NCBI GenBank assembly: GCA_907165065.1
Contig: OU015523.1
Coordinates: 20,797,834 to 20,861,833, forward strand
Origin: Caprimulgus europaeus
Lineage: Eukaryota > Chordata > Aves > Caprimulgiformes > Caprimulgidae
Direction of reading: 5' to 3'
DNA length: 64,000 nt
The translations under genes were made by a program, and so were the position numbers. Each line of letters begins with the position of its first letter. The first letter of the stretch is position 1. Shown piece by piece: positions 47,292 to 62,200 of the stretch. The notes under the pieces were generated by a model, which was not told the DNA's origin, did no database searches, and saw nothing but the letters and a program-made list of their open reading frames with translations.

Positions 47292-50200
47292 TATCCCTTA
47301 AGGAAATAGGAACTTTACCACAGCTAGGAATAGGAGCAGGATTTAAGCAGGGAATGTTTGTGACCAAGATTTCTCCAGCATTCTTTAGTGGTAAAAAACA
47401 GTAGTTCAAACAAACAATGCTGTATGGGTGTAAATTGTAATGAACCATGGCCAGCATTTACATCTGATAGTGAAGGATGAGTACATGCACAAGCAGATGA
47501 GTTTGCTAGAGGAGGAGGGCATACATATTTGTTATGTATTTGTTTCTTGGATTATCAAGTAATCATTTTGCTTTTCACTGAAAGTACAAGAAAAATGGTT
47601 GTGGAAAATATACAGGACCCGCAGCATACTTTGTTGATCGGTGGGTTTTTTACACCACCTACTGAAAAGAACTGTAACTGCGTTTTTTGTTAGAAATCAT
47701 TTTAAGACTGTAATTACTGAGGGACAGAATTTACTGCCTAGCTGTTCTTGGGTGTGCATACACATTCCTCAGGAAGTATGGGAGGGTTCTTGTTTGTTTG
47801 TCTCTTATTACACTTATTTCCAGTGACTTGTGAAGTTGGCAGCAGTGCACAAGCCTCATACTCTTCTCATTTTTGTGTACAGTACATGTTAGTAGTACTT
47901 AATCTCTTAAGGGCTCAAAGGAGTTTGCTGCTCTTCAGGTATTAGTGGTTGATAACTTCCAATAGCTAGAGTTTCAAATGGGGGAAAAAAGCCTTGCAGG
48001 ATTTTAACTGTCCAAGATTTAAGGAAGGTGTGCTTATATTGGACATAGAATCATAGAATATCTCAAATTGGAATAGACTCTTAAGGAGTTCATCTCCTAT
48101 GCTGTATTGTTGGTGTGATCATACTCTAGGGTATGTGTAAACAGTGTAAAATCAAGCTAAGGTGGTGGCTAATATCCTCTTACAGCAAGTTAAGTTGTTC
48201 TAGTAAGTCATGAGACTGTAGATCTTATTCTTCATACCTTGTGTTAGAGTTTATTGGTGAGAGAAGGTAGCACACAAAGAAGTATAAATGTAGACCTTAT
48301 TATAGCTCAGAACTAAATAGCTCCTAAAACCTACATGTTTAGTAAAAGAAAAAAAACAAACAACTTTTTCTTCAGTCTTTCAAGTAACATTGATAGTTTT
48401 TCCTTTTTTCTTTTTAAAACAGAAACGCAGCCCTGAAGATAATGTTTTTTTCTTCAGTAGATTAACGTATTCCTGGTTTAGCAGGTGAGAATTTAATAAA
48501 CTGCTTGTTGATTTTCATTGATTTATAATTCACAGAATTATAGAGCATGCACTTATATTCCACACCATCATTCTGGCTTAAGCCAAAGCCTGAGCCTGAG
48601 GTTGCTGTTAACTTTTTGTACAATAATAAAAGTTTACAACTTTTAGAGGTCATATTCAAATATTTTGTGGAGTATTGTTTATACATAGTAACAGTAATTT
48701 TATGTGTTATCAAATGGCATTATTTTAAACATTAATTTTTTTATAACTAAGCACAGTGTTCTTGTCACAATAGACAATATTTTTAGACAACAGGATGTAG
48801 AAGGCTAGATTAGGCTATCCTTTTTTATTTATTATCTGTCTGTGTAAAGTTTGTCAATAGGCAAAAATTAAAATAAGGTTTCCTTTATACTCCATGTAGT
48901 GATACAAGAATTTGCTAGATCTCCAGGAACAAATACTCAGTAGTACATTTAAGGTATTTTCTAAGTAGCCAGTTTCATGCTTGTTTTCCTCTTTTATGGC
49001 AGGCCACATGTTATCACTGTAGATCACCTACTCATAAACACGAATAAAGTCCTTCTGTTTCTTGGGAAATTATCCACTGGAAAACAGGAACTTAGAGCTC
49101 AACTATATCAAGTCATGCAGCTTCCTGTCACTTAATATTTTGGATGTTATTTCAAACAATTTCACGTGTTATGTCTTGTGACCATTATTCATTTTTAGCA
49201 TTTTTCTTTTTTCTTTAAAAATCACTTGGGTTGGACATGCACTTCAAAAATTGAAAAGTGAGAAAAAACATTTTAAGAATACTATAACTGTTTCTTGCTT
49301 TGTTCAGTATTATTAAGGAAAAACTGAAAATGGTATTTGCTATTAATTATCTGAGACAAAACACAGATTGTTTCAAGGATTCAGAGTATTAAGCTAACCT
49401 TTGTCCTTCTTGAAGTTAGGAGTTCACCATCAGTTTCAGAGTAGCTTTGGTTTTTACCAATCCTTACGTTCTACACCATAAATAAAGATTTTCAGATTTT
49501 TTCTAGAAAGTTATGCAGTGTACTGAGTGCAATGCTTCTAAATTACACTTAGGTGTTCATTATGTCACAGTGTTCACCCAAATGTTCAAGCTAGGCTCTC
49601 CTTTACATTTTTTAACTGATTCCACAATGTTTAACAAAAAGAAGAGAGGGGAAAAAAAAAAGGAATTTCTGTTCTACTCAGTGAGAGCTTGTTTAGATAC
49701 GAAATAACTGAATGCAACTAAACTAATATTGTGAACATTAGATACGTTTCCTCTTTCCAATTAAACACAATAAATTATGGCTGATATATACTCACCTTAA
49801 GTGCTTGCAATCTAAATGAGGGAGTCTCAAATTAATTGTTATGTAATAAACCTGTAGTGCTATATTATGTTTCTTTAGAATTCAGGCAATCTGAAGATTG
49901 TGATGTGGAGAGCATTTGGTAGAGCTATTTGTCCTCCAGCAGCTGTGAGTTTTAGCATTGAGATGAGTTCTGCAGAATTCCTAAATGTCAGTTCCTGCTC
50001 AAGTGCCGATTGTTCTGCTTTCCTCATGTCTCAAAAGCTTGTGCTTTTGAGAGGCTGTGGTATTTTTGCCTTAATTTGTTAAGTGTAAGGTAAATTCACT
50101 TTGTATTAATGTTACAGCTTCAGTAGATGTTTCAGTGGCCTAACCATAATTTTACAACCTCCAAAAAAGTGTTTCTGAGTCTTATTTTCTGTCCTGTGGT

Positions 50201-53200
50201 AAGCACAATAGCACAGACGTGAGCCCCAGGCCCAGCACTGGCACTAACCAGCACAGGAATGATACACTGGAAGTGCACACTAGAGAAGGTAGGCACTGCT
50301 CTTGTGTTGCAGCTCTCAGCTGCAAATACCCACCAGCTTGAAGGCATTAACACTGCCACTGACAGAACATACACCACAGTGTCTATGCATGTGTCTCTTG
50401 TTGATTCCTAGATGTCTGGGACTTCCTTTAAGTTAGGGAACATTGTCAACAATAATCCTTCTGCATTTTCTCAACCTCAGAAATGGTATGTCACAATTTG
50501 CTTTGAGTTGTCATAAATCTGACATGCTTATAAAAAATTCCAAATCATCTAGTTTTCTTTCAGTGTTCCTTTAGGTTCAGTGTATTCATCAGCCTTATTT
50601 TGCCATTTTTAAGACCAGTTTTAGTTTTTGTTGACACTTAAATGGGTAAAAGCACTTTGTTAGAACAAAATTTTAGCAGCTGAAGATCTGCTGTAAGGAA
50701 ACTTCCATTGTACTTGTGCTAAAACCCAGTAGTTTAATATTGTTAACCTGGTTAAAGATGAATCACAACATAATGAGTCACCATCCCTGGAGGTATCTAA
50801 GATGTGTAGACTTGGCACTAAGGGACATCATTTAGTAACAGACTTGGTAGTGTTAGTTTAACAGTTGGACTAGATGATCTTAAGGGTCTTCTCCAACCTA
50901 AACGGTTCTATGATTCTGCAGTCCTGTGATAGAAAAGGTATTTCATTCCAGATCACAACAGTAAGTGGGTAATGATGCTATTTATGAAATAGTATATTTT
51001 CCTAAAAAGAAATATGGGTTCAGGAGTATAGACAGATTCTGAGTTACAAAGGTTTCTCAGAATTTGCTGTTCAGATGTGACAGTCTGCTTGGGCTCTTCT
51101 TACTTCAGGTGAATTTAAGTTTATTTAAGGTGACTGTGTGTTCCACTATATAGTCTGTAGCCTTTATAGAATTACATATATTATTTTAATTATAGAGTTT
51201 ATTTATATACACTAGGTGATATCATTAGCTTTTTAAATTAGTAGTTCTGCTTGTTTTGTCTGCTGTATTTCATGCTAACTAAATTAATTGCTTTATTTCA
51301 GGCTAATATCTATGGGTTATAAGAAGCCATTGGAAAGGGCTGACCTGTTTGAACTGAATGAAGGTGATTCACCATACAGTGTGTGTCCTAACTTTGAAAA
51401 GCAATGGAGAAAAGAAATCCAGAAGTCTACCACAGGATTAATGGTAGCTATAATTCTGACAAGAGGAAGTACCCTTTTCTAAATTTAAGGAGTCTAGAAG
51501 CTGGAAAAGATTTCTAAAATCTTCTTTATTGAACAGCCTACATTTTGTAGATTACAAAGGCCACACTCAGTGTTGTGATCAGTGATCTCTAGTATGGCTA
51601 TAGGGTTTTTCTAAATTGTTTAAGTTAAAACTTACCTCTTAGCAAGATATCTAGTTACATTTTAACACTTCAAGTGATATGGAATCTACTGTGACTGATA
51701 GGGAATCTACCATGACTTTTACTTTTGTGATTAAGTACCACCTTTGTCAAAACTGTCCAGTTTCTTTCTGAGCTTGTCTGTTTTCCTGAGCCTTACCTTT
51801 GCATCCGTATTTCAGGTAGGTAGAGAAGTCTGTTATCAGCTTGCTTATCAGTAGGCACTCTGGCTTACCGAACACACAAAAGAGGCATCAGTTTAATTTT
51901 AACAATATTGAGTTTTACAGATATTTTGAGTTTTTTGCTTGTGTTATCCTGTGTGATTTTCATGTAAATCCTTGACAGTTTCAGTCACAATTATAATTTT
52001 GTTGTTGTAATTAAAGTGTACTAGGAGCTCTGTAATGTTAGGAAGCTCACAGGAGAGAGGACCTAACCTGTAAGTCCAGTAAGAGTGTACCTTTTGCTTT
52101 TTAATGACTTACTGAGGACTACTGCATCTCCCCAGTATTTTTCTTGCCTATGTGTAGATTTGTCCTTTCTTCTACTGGTGGTATACACACCAAAACCCTT
52201 TCTAATAAAGCATTCAAAAATGTTTTTCAATAAGGATAATTTTTAATTCAGATACTATTTTTATTATTCAAGTAATCTGTAAAAAACATCCTGTCATTCA
52301 TCACTGTGATAATTAAGACTTTTTTTGAGCCCTTGTAAAAATATGTGCAATTGTTTGAGCTAAATTCAAACTGAAAAAAGTAATTACTTGACAACTGAAA
52401 ATATTCTGAAAGAACAGAAGGTTTATTCAATCTTAAATATAAAGTTGCTGTAAGCCTGCTATAAATGATAATGCATTTATGTTGAAGCTTACCTCTGTTT
52501 TCTGATACAGTTTTTTTGACCTGTGATTATCATTGGAAGATTAAATTATTTTCTAATTATATTAATGTGTGATTGGGGCAACCCTAGAAATGATATTTAT
52601 CCTTTCCTGAAAGACTACTAGCCAGGCTAAATAAACCCAGACTTCATTTCTTACCCCAAGGCTTTTTTTCCAACTGTAGGAAATGCACTTCTTCACATCA
52701 TAAGTACAGTGATGGCTTTAGATGGACACTGTTAACATTGCATATTATATATTTGTAAGTGTGAGTGAACTTCAAAAATACTTTTTTCACTTAATTCTGT
52801 ACATATTTTTGTAATCTTGCAGGCTTCTTACATCAAAAGAATGCTATTTAAAAAAACAAGTTTGCATAAACCATCTTTGATTTTGCCATTATGGCAAACA
52901 TTTAAATTTTTATTGATTAAAGTTGCGTTTGTGAAAGTTACAGCTGACATTCTGGCTTTCATGAGTCCACAAATAATGAAGTAAGTTTTTAATATATTTC
53001 ACTTTATGTTCAGAGTGTTACAGTAATAATAAAGCTAAAGGGTTACTAGTATCAAAACCAAACTAAGCAACAGCTTAGATGTGTAAAGATTTTTTTTCAC
53101 CCTCCCCCCCCTCAGTGATTATCTGAAAATTATTTTATGAGGGAAAGCTCAAAGAGATCAGGAATTTCTTAGCCAAAGGGCTGAGACAAAACCAGCAGAA

Positions 53201-56200
53201 GTTCAATTTCACAATATTGTCTTTAAGTATTTAATTTACTTAAATATAAAATAAAATGTTAAGAAAAATGGAGTACCAAGATACTTAATTTCCCTGCTTT
53301 TTTATCAGTATTTTTCCATCTCTTTTTTTAAAAAGCCCTCTTAAATATAAAATAATATCTACATCTTCAGCATTTAATGGAAAACTGCAGTAACTCTCTT
53401 GTTATCATGTTGTTGGTACCATGAGGTTGATGGAAGTGGCTTTTAGAAATTGTGCTTACCACAGAAGTGTTAAGAATGTATCAAATACCTATGTGTTTAT
53501 GAAGAAAAGTTAATGAACAGAATTATTGTTAATTTCCAGACTATACCTTGAATCTGTGTAATCATGAACAGAACTGTTAACCATAAAATAAGTTTGGAGA
53601 CATCACAGTTACTGTTACTGGTTATTTAAAATAACTTTTTACTAACACAAAAATAAGAATTTTCCTCTGGCTTTTTTTCTTTCTCACTTTCATGGTTGAT
53701 AGTTGCAACCTTTCTAAGTACAAATATCCAATTAATTTTTTTCTTTTTTTTTTTTTTAATGCCATTTTTTTTTTTTTAACTCCATTGTCAGTGAAATCAG
53801 CAATAGCACATTCCTGTCTGGAATTGTATTTGAGAATTGTTTCTGACATAACAAATTGGAAAACACAGATAAGACCTGCCTTTTTTAATGTTGTATTTCT
53901 TTGTGACCTTCCACCGTATCTGGATCCAAAATGGGCTTAATTAAACAAGTTGCCAGTATGTCAGTTTATTGAACTTTTAATTGTTAGTTGTTGACTTAAT
54001 GCTGAGAATTTAAACTTTATTTTCCTTCATTTTCAGGGCAATGATAAGGGTCAGAGAAAATCATCCTAGTTCATATGGGAGTGGATATGGCTATGCTATT
54101 GCCCTGTTTTTTGTAGTTCTCTCACAAACTCTTCTCCATCAATTATACCAGCGTAACAACATGCTTACTGCAGTCAAAATCAAGACTGCAGTTGTTGGCC
54201 TCATATACAAAAAGGTAATCACAGTAACGACCGATGATAGGACAAGGGGTAATGGGTGTAAGCTGGAACACAGGAGGTTCCGCTTAAATTTGAGAAAGAA
54301 CTTCTTTACTGTGAGGGTGACAGAGCACTGGAACAGGCTGCCCAGGGAGGTTGTGGAGTCTCCTTCTCTGGAGACATTCAAGACCCGCCTGGACGCCTTC
54401 CTGTGCGAACTCATCTAGGTGTTCCTGCTCCGGCAGGGGGATTGGACTAGATGATCTTTCGAGGTCCCTTCCAATCCCTAATATTCTGTGATTCTGTGAT
54501 TCTTCTACTTTTCTTTCAAAACAAGGCCTAAAATAAATACACAGAGTTAAAAGACAGCATGCTTACCAGCATAATCAAAACTCAGGATGTTATGCACTGG
54601 TGACAGCCTAACGGATTGACTTTATATTTTGAGGATTATTTATTTATAATAATTTGGAATTTCCGCAGTTTTTCTGTTATAAGACTCTAGTCCTGAAATT
54701 ACATACTTTTGTCCGCCACCTATAGACACACAGTATTGAAGATAGATGTAGAAATTGAATTCTTCCTATTTTGATTATGTGTTAATTTCTGAAATTTACT
54801 TAATGAACTGGGAAAGCTGTTTAGGTTTGGCGTCCAGGAAGATGTAAGGGTATACATGATCACTGATTTTTCTGTATGGTAGTAGTGAATATAAGAAGCT
54901 AAAGTTTGCCATATTATCTCCTTTGGAAGTTTAAGTTTCCCCCCTGATTTTAGTGAAACTGATTTCCTGTTGAGTTGAATGCCCAGTAGGTTCGTTGCTT
55001 TTTAGATATTTAAAAGATGGCAAACTCCTGTGGAAATCTATCTATAACTTATCCCACCTTTAATAAGATATGCTGAGGTGGCAGCATTATTAGCTACAAG
55101 AAATACAGGTGCTAATAATGTAGAAGTACAAAGCATAAAAATGTGTACTATGTTGTTAACATGTAGAATATGAGAAGCTGGTTTCTCAGTGCTGCACCTT
55201 TAGTTGACTTTGTTGTGAACATGGCAGTAGTATTTTTACTGCAGTATTTAACTATTAAGCACATGTTAAGGAAGCCAAAAAATAATCCAGATCTGAAATG
55301 AATTACTATCTTTGTTAATTTAAAATGCAATCTTTTTTCTAAAGAGAGTCAGACTGGTCTTTTGACATAAACTTACCAGGTATTTTCTGAAACAGTATTT
55401 AAAATTATACTTCTAAGTTGCAAATCAGTTAAATAAAAGAATTCATTCTCTCAAGTCATATATCAAGATATGTCAGTATATCAGATAAGGAACAGAGGCA
55501 GGGTGGGCATGTTTTCTGGCAAATTTTCACAGCTACAGAGTAGGGAGAGAGCTTTTTCCTCTCCGAGTAGAGTGGATTAGGGAATGCCAGGTCAGACTGT
55601 GCTTTGCATGTGGGATGGATATTGAGTTGCTGCAGCACTGTCTTGCTACATGCAGGAAGGAGTTGCAGGTGACACAGTGAAAAAATGTGAGGCACTAATA
55701 TATATATATATATAGAGAGAGAGGCTGTGTGTGTGTGTATGTGTTTGTCTGGGTGTCAGTCCTGAGACACCTTGTGCTTGTGGTATCTGCCTGCCACACT
55801 GAGATTGCACGTGTGCTTGCTGTGAAGCCTGCTGTTGCTGGTTCCTGCACTGGGAAGTTCTATCCTAGGCCAGAGATGAGGCTTTCTAAGCCCTCTTTGT
55901 GCCATGTTGTCCTGTTTATTTACTATAAAGAGTTGCAAAGTCTGTTTCACTAAATTCAACTTTAATTACTGTCCTTTTAGCTTCTCCTGGGCAGCTAAAC
56001 CCATCAAAATCGTTAATGTGTGTCGCCTCTGTATTTTCTGTTTGCAGGCCTTAACTTTAGCAAATTCCTCACGACGAAACTATACAACCGGAGAAATTGT
56101 TAATCTGATGTCAGCAGATGCTCAGCAACTCATGGAGCTAGCTGTAAACATCAACTTGCTGTGGTCAGCACCTTTTCAGATCATCATGGCTGTTGTCTTT

Positions 56201-59200
56201 CTCTGGAAAGAACTTGGCCCTTCAGTTCTAGCAGGTGTTACACTGCTTCTTTTGGTTATACCTATAAATGTGCTCATTGCAGCCAAAGTAAAAAGACTGA
56301 AGGTGAGATATTTAAATAAGCATAATAAGGAGAGGTTAAGTTATTATAATAAAGGAATGAAGGGGGAGGGAAATTATGCATGTACAAGAATACTATTGGT
56401 ATGTCTAAATTAAACCCCAAATGAATAAACAATGCCAAGCTGCAGCTGTTTTTCGTTGAGAGGGGAAGCATAACTGCAGTAAGAAAGCCGTATGTTTGAC
56501 AGCTAAACTAGTATTTACATTGGATACCTAAATTTTCATTATACTGAAACAATACTTTTGTATTAGTCAAAATTACTGTATGCCTTAATTTAGGAAATAG
56601 CTATGTTTTTGCATATTACATGAGTTAATTCCATTAAATAAGGAATTTTGTAGGATTATGGCCCTCTTCCACATTTATTATTCAAACTAAGGTGCTCACT
56701 CAAATTTAGCGCCATCTTCTGAGATTATGGGAATTCCCATAGAGGTACTGCATGTTTTCTGACTTCTTTTCTGCTTCTCTGATGCTACAGTTCTCTTGGC
56801 ACTGTATTGCCTGTTACTATGAAAATTTCTGTGAACTCCACTGAAAAAAAAATACTACAACCCTAAGTTTTTCATTGGATCATACAAGGCAATTATTTGT
56901 CTCTGTCTTAATCTGCCCCTGATGATGCAACATGCAGTGAAGACTCTAGGTTGCCATTAATTATTTTGTAAGGCTGTGACAGTTTAGAGACATTGAAAAA
57001 ACCCCCAAAACCCCTCTCGCCTCTTTTGTGGGTGAGGTGTGGCAGCTACCTAGGCACTTAGGTCCCTACTGTGGTATAAGAGAGGAAAAATACAAAGGAC
57101 AATAAAATAATTACGTGTTAAAGTTTACAACTTGTTGTTGTTTATGAATAAGACTCAGAACATTAAAGAGGCTGTTAATTAGTATTTAAAAAATGCGAGA
57201 TGCAAAAGATGCTGTGTGTAGCGTAGGAGTGAGAATAATTTCTATGGTTCTCTGATTAGTTCTTTCAATAACAATGTATTAATCAGTAGCAGAGGAAACT
57301 TTCTTCCAAACTCTGTATATATATGCATATATGTATAAAGTGTTTTATATCCATATATTGTTATGTAGATATTCATGTATGTGTGTATGTAGTGTTATTA
57401 TAATATATTATTATTGAGTCTGTATTTACCTGCTTTGTGATTTTGAAAATTAAAACCATATTATCATTCCTGAACACCCTGGGAGCTGGAAGCCTGTTAA
57501 GACACCCCATCCCTGGAGGTATTTAGGAGTTGTCTAGACATAGGGCTTAGGGACATGGTTTAGTTGGGACTTGTCAGTGTTAAGTTAATTATTGGACTTG
57601 GCGGTCTTAAAGGTCTTTTCCAATCTAGGCAATTCTGTGATTCTCTGATTTTAATTCAATGTGAAGAAAAAGAAAAAAATACAAAAGTTGAAATGCACTC
57701 TTTAAGATATTTTAGGGGAAGAAAGTTATTTATCCTATCTATTTTTTTTGTTTGTTACATATATATTTGAAAGTAGTATAACTGCAGTGCTAGTGTGTTT
57801 TTCATCAAGGTAAAAATAGCATAAAAGGTATTTTCAGCCTACAGTACATTGTGTATTTTACTTTCCAAATTTTTTTGCTCATTGAAAAATGAAAACATTG
57901 CTGTCTTTTAACCAGAAAAGCCAAATGAGGTATTCGGATCAACGAGTCAAACTACTTAGTGAAATGTTACATGGGATAAAGGTAATGCCACAACTGATAA
58001 GGGTTTTGCACTTTTTTTCTTAGATTGTAAAGATAGAAAGTAAGTTACTTAAAAAAATAAAGTTTTATGAATAATATTTCAGCTGATAATGAAAAAAGTT
58101 TAAAGAGAAAACATTTTTAACATAATGTGTTAACATAATGTGTCTGAAAAACCTTTAGCAGAGTGAAATTTTAGCATAGAAGAAAAAAACTTATAAAGTT
58201 GTCTCATTTTTGTTATTTAACAAGTTTTGAAATAAACCAGCTCATCATTTATGATACATAAGGGACAAGTTGAAATCTGAAGAATTAAGAGTGACTAGAG
58301 TATATCTTTCATAAGAACAAACTAATTTAGGGTTATCCCAGGTCTTGCTTTCTTTTGTAACACATTCAAATTTTTGTAGTTTGGCATTGCGTTTTGGCAT
58401 TGTAGAATATTTGAAAATGACATTTGGAGCTTAAGCTTATTTTCTGAAGCACGGTCACTGTTTTTTTTTGTTTTATTAAAATGTGTTTGTTTAATTGTCT
58501 AGATCCTCAAACTTTATGCATGGGAACCTGCTTATCAAAGGAAGGTCACGAGCATTAGAGAACGTGAAGTGGATGTTTTGAAGTCATCTGGGTATCTGAC
58601 GACTTACTCCATGCTAACGTTGACGTGTATCCCTTTTATGGTTTGTTTTATAAAAATATTAATTCATGCAGGACTGTTTCTCATGTTGCCTATTACTGTA
58701 GTAGCTGAATGGCTCACAAATGTTGCCTCACAGAATCTCAAAGCATTAAATTTACCAACACAATATATTTGATTTCTCAGGTTTTAATAATATGTATCAT
58801 AGAATCATGGAATGGTTTGGGTTGGAAGGGACCTTAAAGCTCATCCAGTTCCAACCCCCCTGCCATCAGCAGGGACACCTTCCACTAGACCAGGTTGCTC
58901 AAAGCCTCATCCAACCTGGCCTTGAACACTTCCAGGGAGGAGGCAGCCACAGCTTCTCTGGGGAACCTGGGCCAGTGTCTCACCACCCTCACAGTGAAGA
59001 ATTTCTTCCTAATATCTAATCTAAACCTGCACTCTTCCAGTTTAAAGCCATTTCCCCTTGTTCTGTCATTAACTGCCCTTATAAAAAGTCCTTCCCCAGC
59101 TTTCCTGTAGGTCCCCTTCAGGTACTGGAAGGCTGCTATAAGATCTCCCCAGAGCCTTCTCTTCTTGAGGCTGAACAGCCCCAGCTCGTTCAGCCTGTCC

Positions 59201-62200
59201 TCATAGGAGAGGTGCTCCAGCCCTTGGATCACCCTTGTGGCCTCCTCTGGACTCATTCTAACAGGTCCATGTCTTTCTTGTGTTGGCGGCTCCAGAACTG
59301 GATACAGCAATGCAGGTGGAGTCTCACCAGAGCAGAGTAGAGGGGGAGAATCACTTCCCTCAACCTGCTGGCCACACTTCTCTTGATGCAGCCCAGGATA
59401 CAGTTGGCATTCAGGGCTGCAAGACTCTAGTCATGTATATGACTAGAAAAGAATAAGAGAGATTATGAATTGACCAAGCTTTTAAAGACCACTATTAGAA
59501 AGTCAGAAACCAAATCCAAAGCTCCTGAATCTAATTTCATGGTTTTAATTTAATTTCCTACTTTTTTATTGCATAGAAATCACCTACCTTTTTTATACTC
59601 CTCCTTTTTAAGTTTTAAGGGAATGCATTTTCAATCTGTAATTTTAGATATTCCTTCTCAAACACTAAACCTCTAAATACATGAAAATAAAAAAAAAACC
59701 CCAAAATAGGAACCAAATTAATCTTATCCTTGTTTCAGTGGAATTCTATTTGAAATACATTCAGATCTTTGGATCTTTACGTCCTTCTGTTAAACTCCAT
59801 CAGAAAATAAATGGAGGCTTCAGAGCCTTGGGATGACTGGTTAAGGGATCAGGAGCACAAGTAGTGTTCTCCTCTATCCTTCCAGTTGCAGGGAATGATG
59901 AGGGAAGAAACAGGAAGAGCCAGCAGATCAATACGTGGCTCTGAGCCTGGTGTCACTAGCTGAATTTGGGGTCTTTTTGATCATGGGTCAGTCTGCGTGA
60001 CACCTGGCCTGCTGGGCACAGATTTTGTACACCTGTCTCAAAGGGGAGGAATTAGAATTAGCAGAATTAGATAAGATGGGAGTGGCATGCCAGTGTTTGT
60101 GGGATGGCGTGCTAGTGAGGTCCTTCAGTCTGCTATCTCAGTGGAGATAGGGGATGGAGATCCCTGTGGCAACAAAGACACAAGAGTTACTGATGTGTTA
60201 GAAACCGCGTAAGCACCTGCAAACAGTCACATAGGAACTAGGGCTTCTCCCCCCAAAAGGTGGCCCAGTGGAAGTGCATTAACACCAAAATGTTGCCCAT
60301 GTTTGCGTCATGGGCAACAAACAGGAGGAGTTGGAAGCCACTGTGCAGCTGGACAACTATGATATAGCTGCAGTCATGGAAACACGGTGGGATAACTCAC
60401 ACAACTGGAGTGCTGCAGTGGATGGCTATAACATCTTCAGAAGGCACACAGGGAGGATGAAGGCCATTCAGTCTGTATTCTTGGTAATAACTAAAGTATT
60501 TGAAGTGTTGAGCAAGAAAAATTCAAAGTTTGAATCAAATACAGTGAAATAATCAACTTATTATTTAGGACTTTCTTAGGAGTCCCTCTACTTTATGACT
60601 AGTTTAGTTTAGGACTCTTAGTTTAGTTTAGAACTCCTAAACTCAACAAAAGGCAGAAGAGACCCCATAGGACAGGTTGTTAAATTCAGGCTTTTCTGGG
60701 TAATTCGTAAGGCTTGAGTATCTGTTGTGTAAGAGCCCAGGTTATATTCTCTGATGACTACTGACTAGATTTTTGAAAAAAAACCCCTGAGTAGTCAAAA
60801 TAAAAATACCTACAGTAAATAATTCTATTTTATGTCCAATATTATAGTACTAGCAATAAGAAAGAAAGAAAAAAAAAGTTAATTTCCTGAAACATTGTGT
60901 TTGAGTATTTTCAAAATGAAGAAATCAGTTCCTAAGATGGGAGAGTTATTTCATATAGTTTCATGTGGTTGGGTCAAACACAGTAGCCATTTTTTTTTTG
61001 CTCACTAAAATTATAGTATTCCTGCACTCAGTATTGCAGCTATGCAATAATTTCCATGTGCAGCAGTTACAGAGTTCCTGTTTATACCTGAGCAGAAATA
61101 GGGTCCTACACCTTTCAAATGCAAACAAAAATAGTATCTGCGTATAAATACCAGTTATAATGTGATTTTGCTTATGGATATATCTTTTTCATTTTTTTAT
61201 TTAAAAGGTCTCACTGGCTACGTTTGGAGTCTTCTTTCATCTGGACAAAGAGAATGTTTTAACAGCAACTAAAGTTTTTACATCTATTTCTTTATTTAAC
61301 ATCTTGCGACTGCCTTTGTTTGATTTACCGTCTGTGATCTCTGCTGTAGCCCAGGTAAACACACTGTGAACAAGTGCTATTAAAGGCTGATGTTTATACT
61401 CTGCCCTGTTTCATCTGTTTTTAGGATTAAGTAATTATTTTAAGTTATATTTTATTAAGATGAAGCTGCACAATGTTCTTATGGAATGAGAAGCATGAAG
61501 GCTGTCTCTGAGTCTTTTAAGTAGAATGATAACTGGGTAGCACACCTAATTGTGACAGCTTTCTGTTTCACGCTTTTCTTCCTTCAGTGGACTATCCTTA
61601 ACTTCTGCTCCTATTCTCTCAACTTCTATTCTTCATAGCCCACTGAAGATAAAGTATGAACAACTTGGGCTGCACATATTTAAATCATTCAGCCATCGTT
61701 ATATATTGGAGCCCTTGGTACCAAGTAGGGCAGACCCACTGTGGACTCTACAATACTGTTTTTGTCAAGTCACCACTGAAGGACATAGAGAAAAAAGTAG
61801 AGCTGTTGAGGATACCCTAGGACCTTCAGTCCTAATGGTACCTCATTACTGTTACCATATGAGTTGGGAACTTGCAGCTTTTAAGAGTCTGTTACAGGTA
61901 CATTGTACGAGCTGCTCATGAACGTACTCTGTCACAGCTTGTACACAGCTCAGCTTTTTGTGAGGAAGGGGACCACTGAGAGCAGCTACTCATCCTGATG
62001 CATTTATGGTTAGTTTACTGTAAGATCAAAACCTTGTCTTTTCCTAAGGTTTACTTCTAGTAGCTTAAAACTTAGCATAAATGTAAATTAATTTCCCTTT
62101 GTCATAGCACGGTGATGGACATCTCATGATGCACTCACAGTAAAATGTTGTCTTTCTTCATTATATGAAGAGAGAGTTACTGTGTGCTGTTTCTTTAAAA

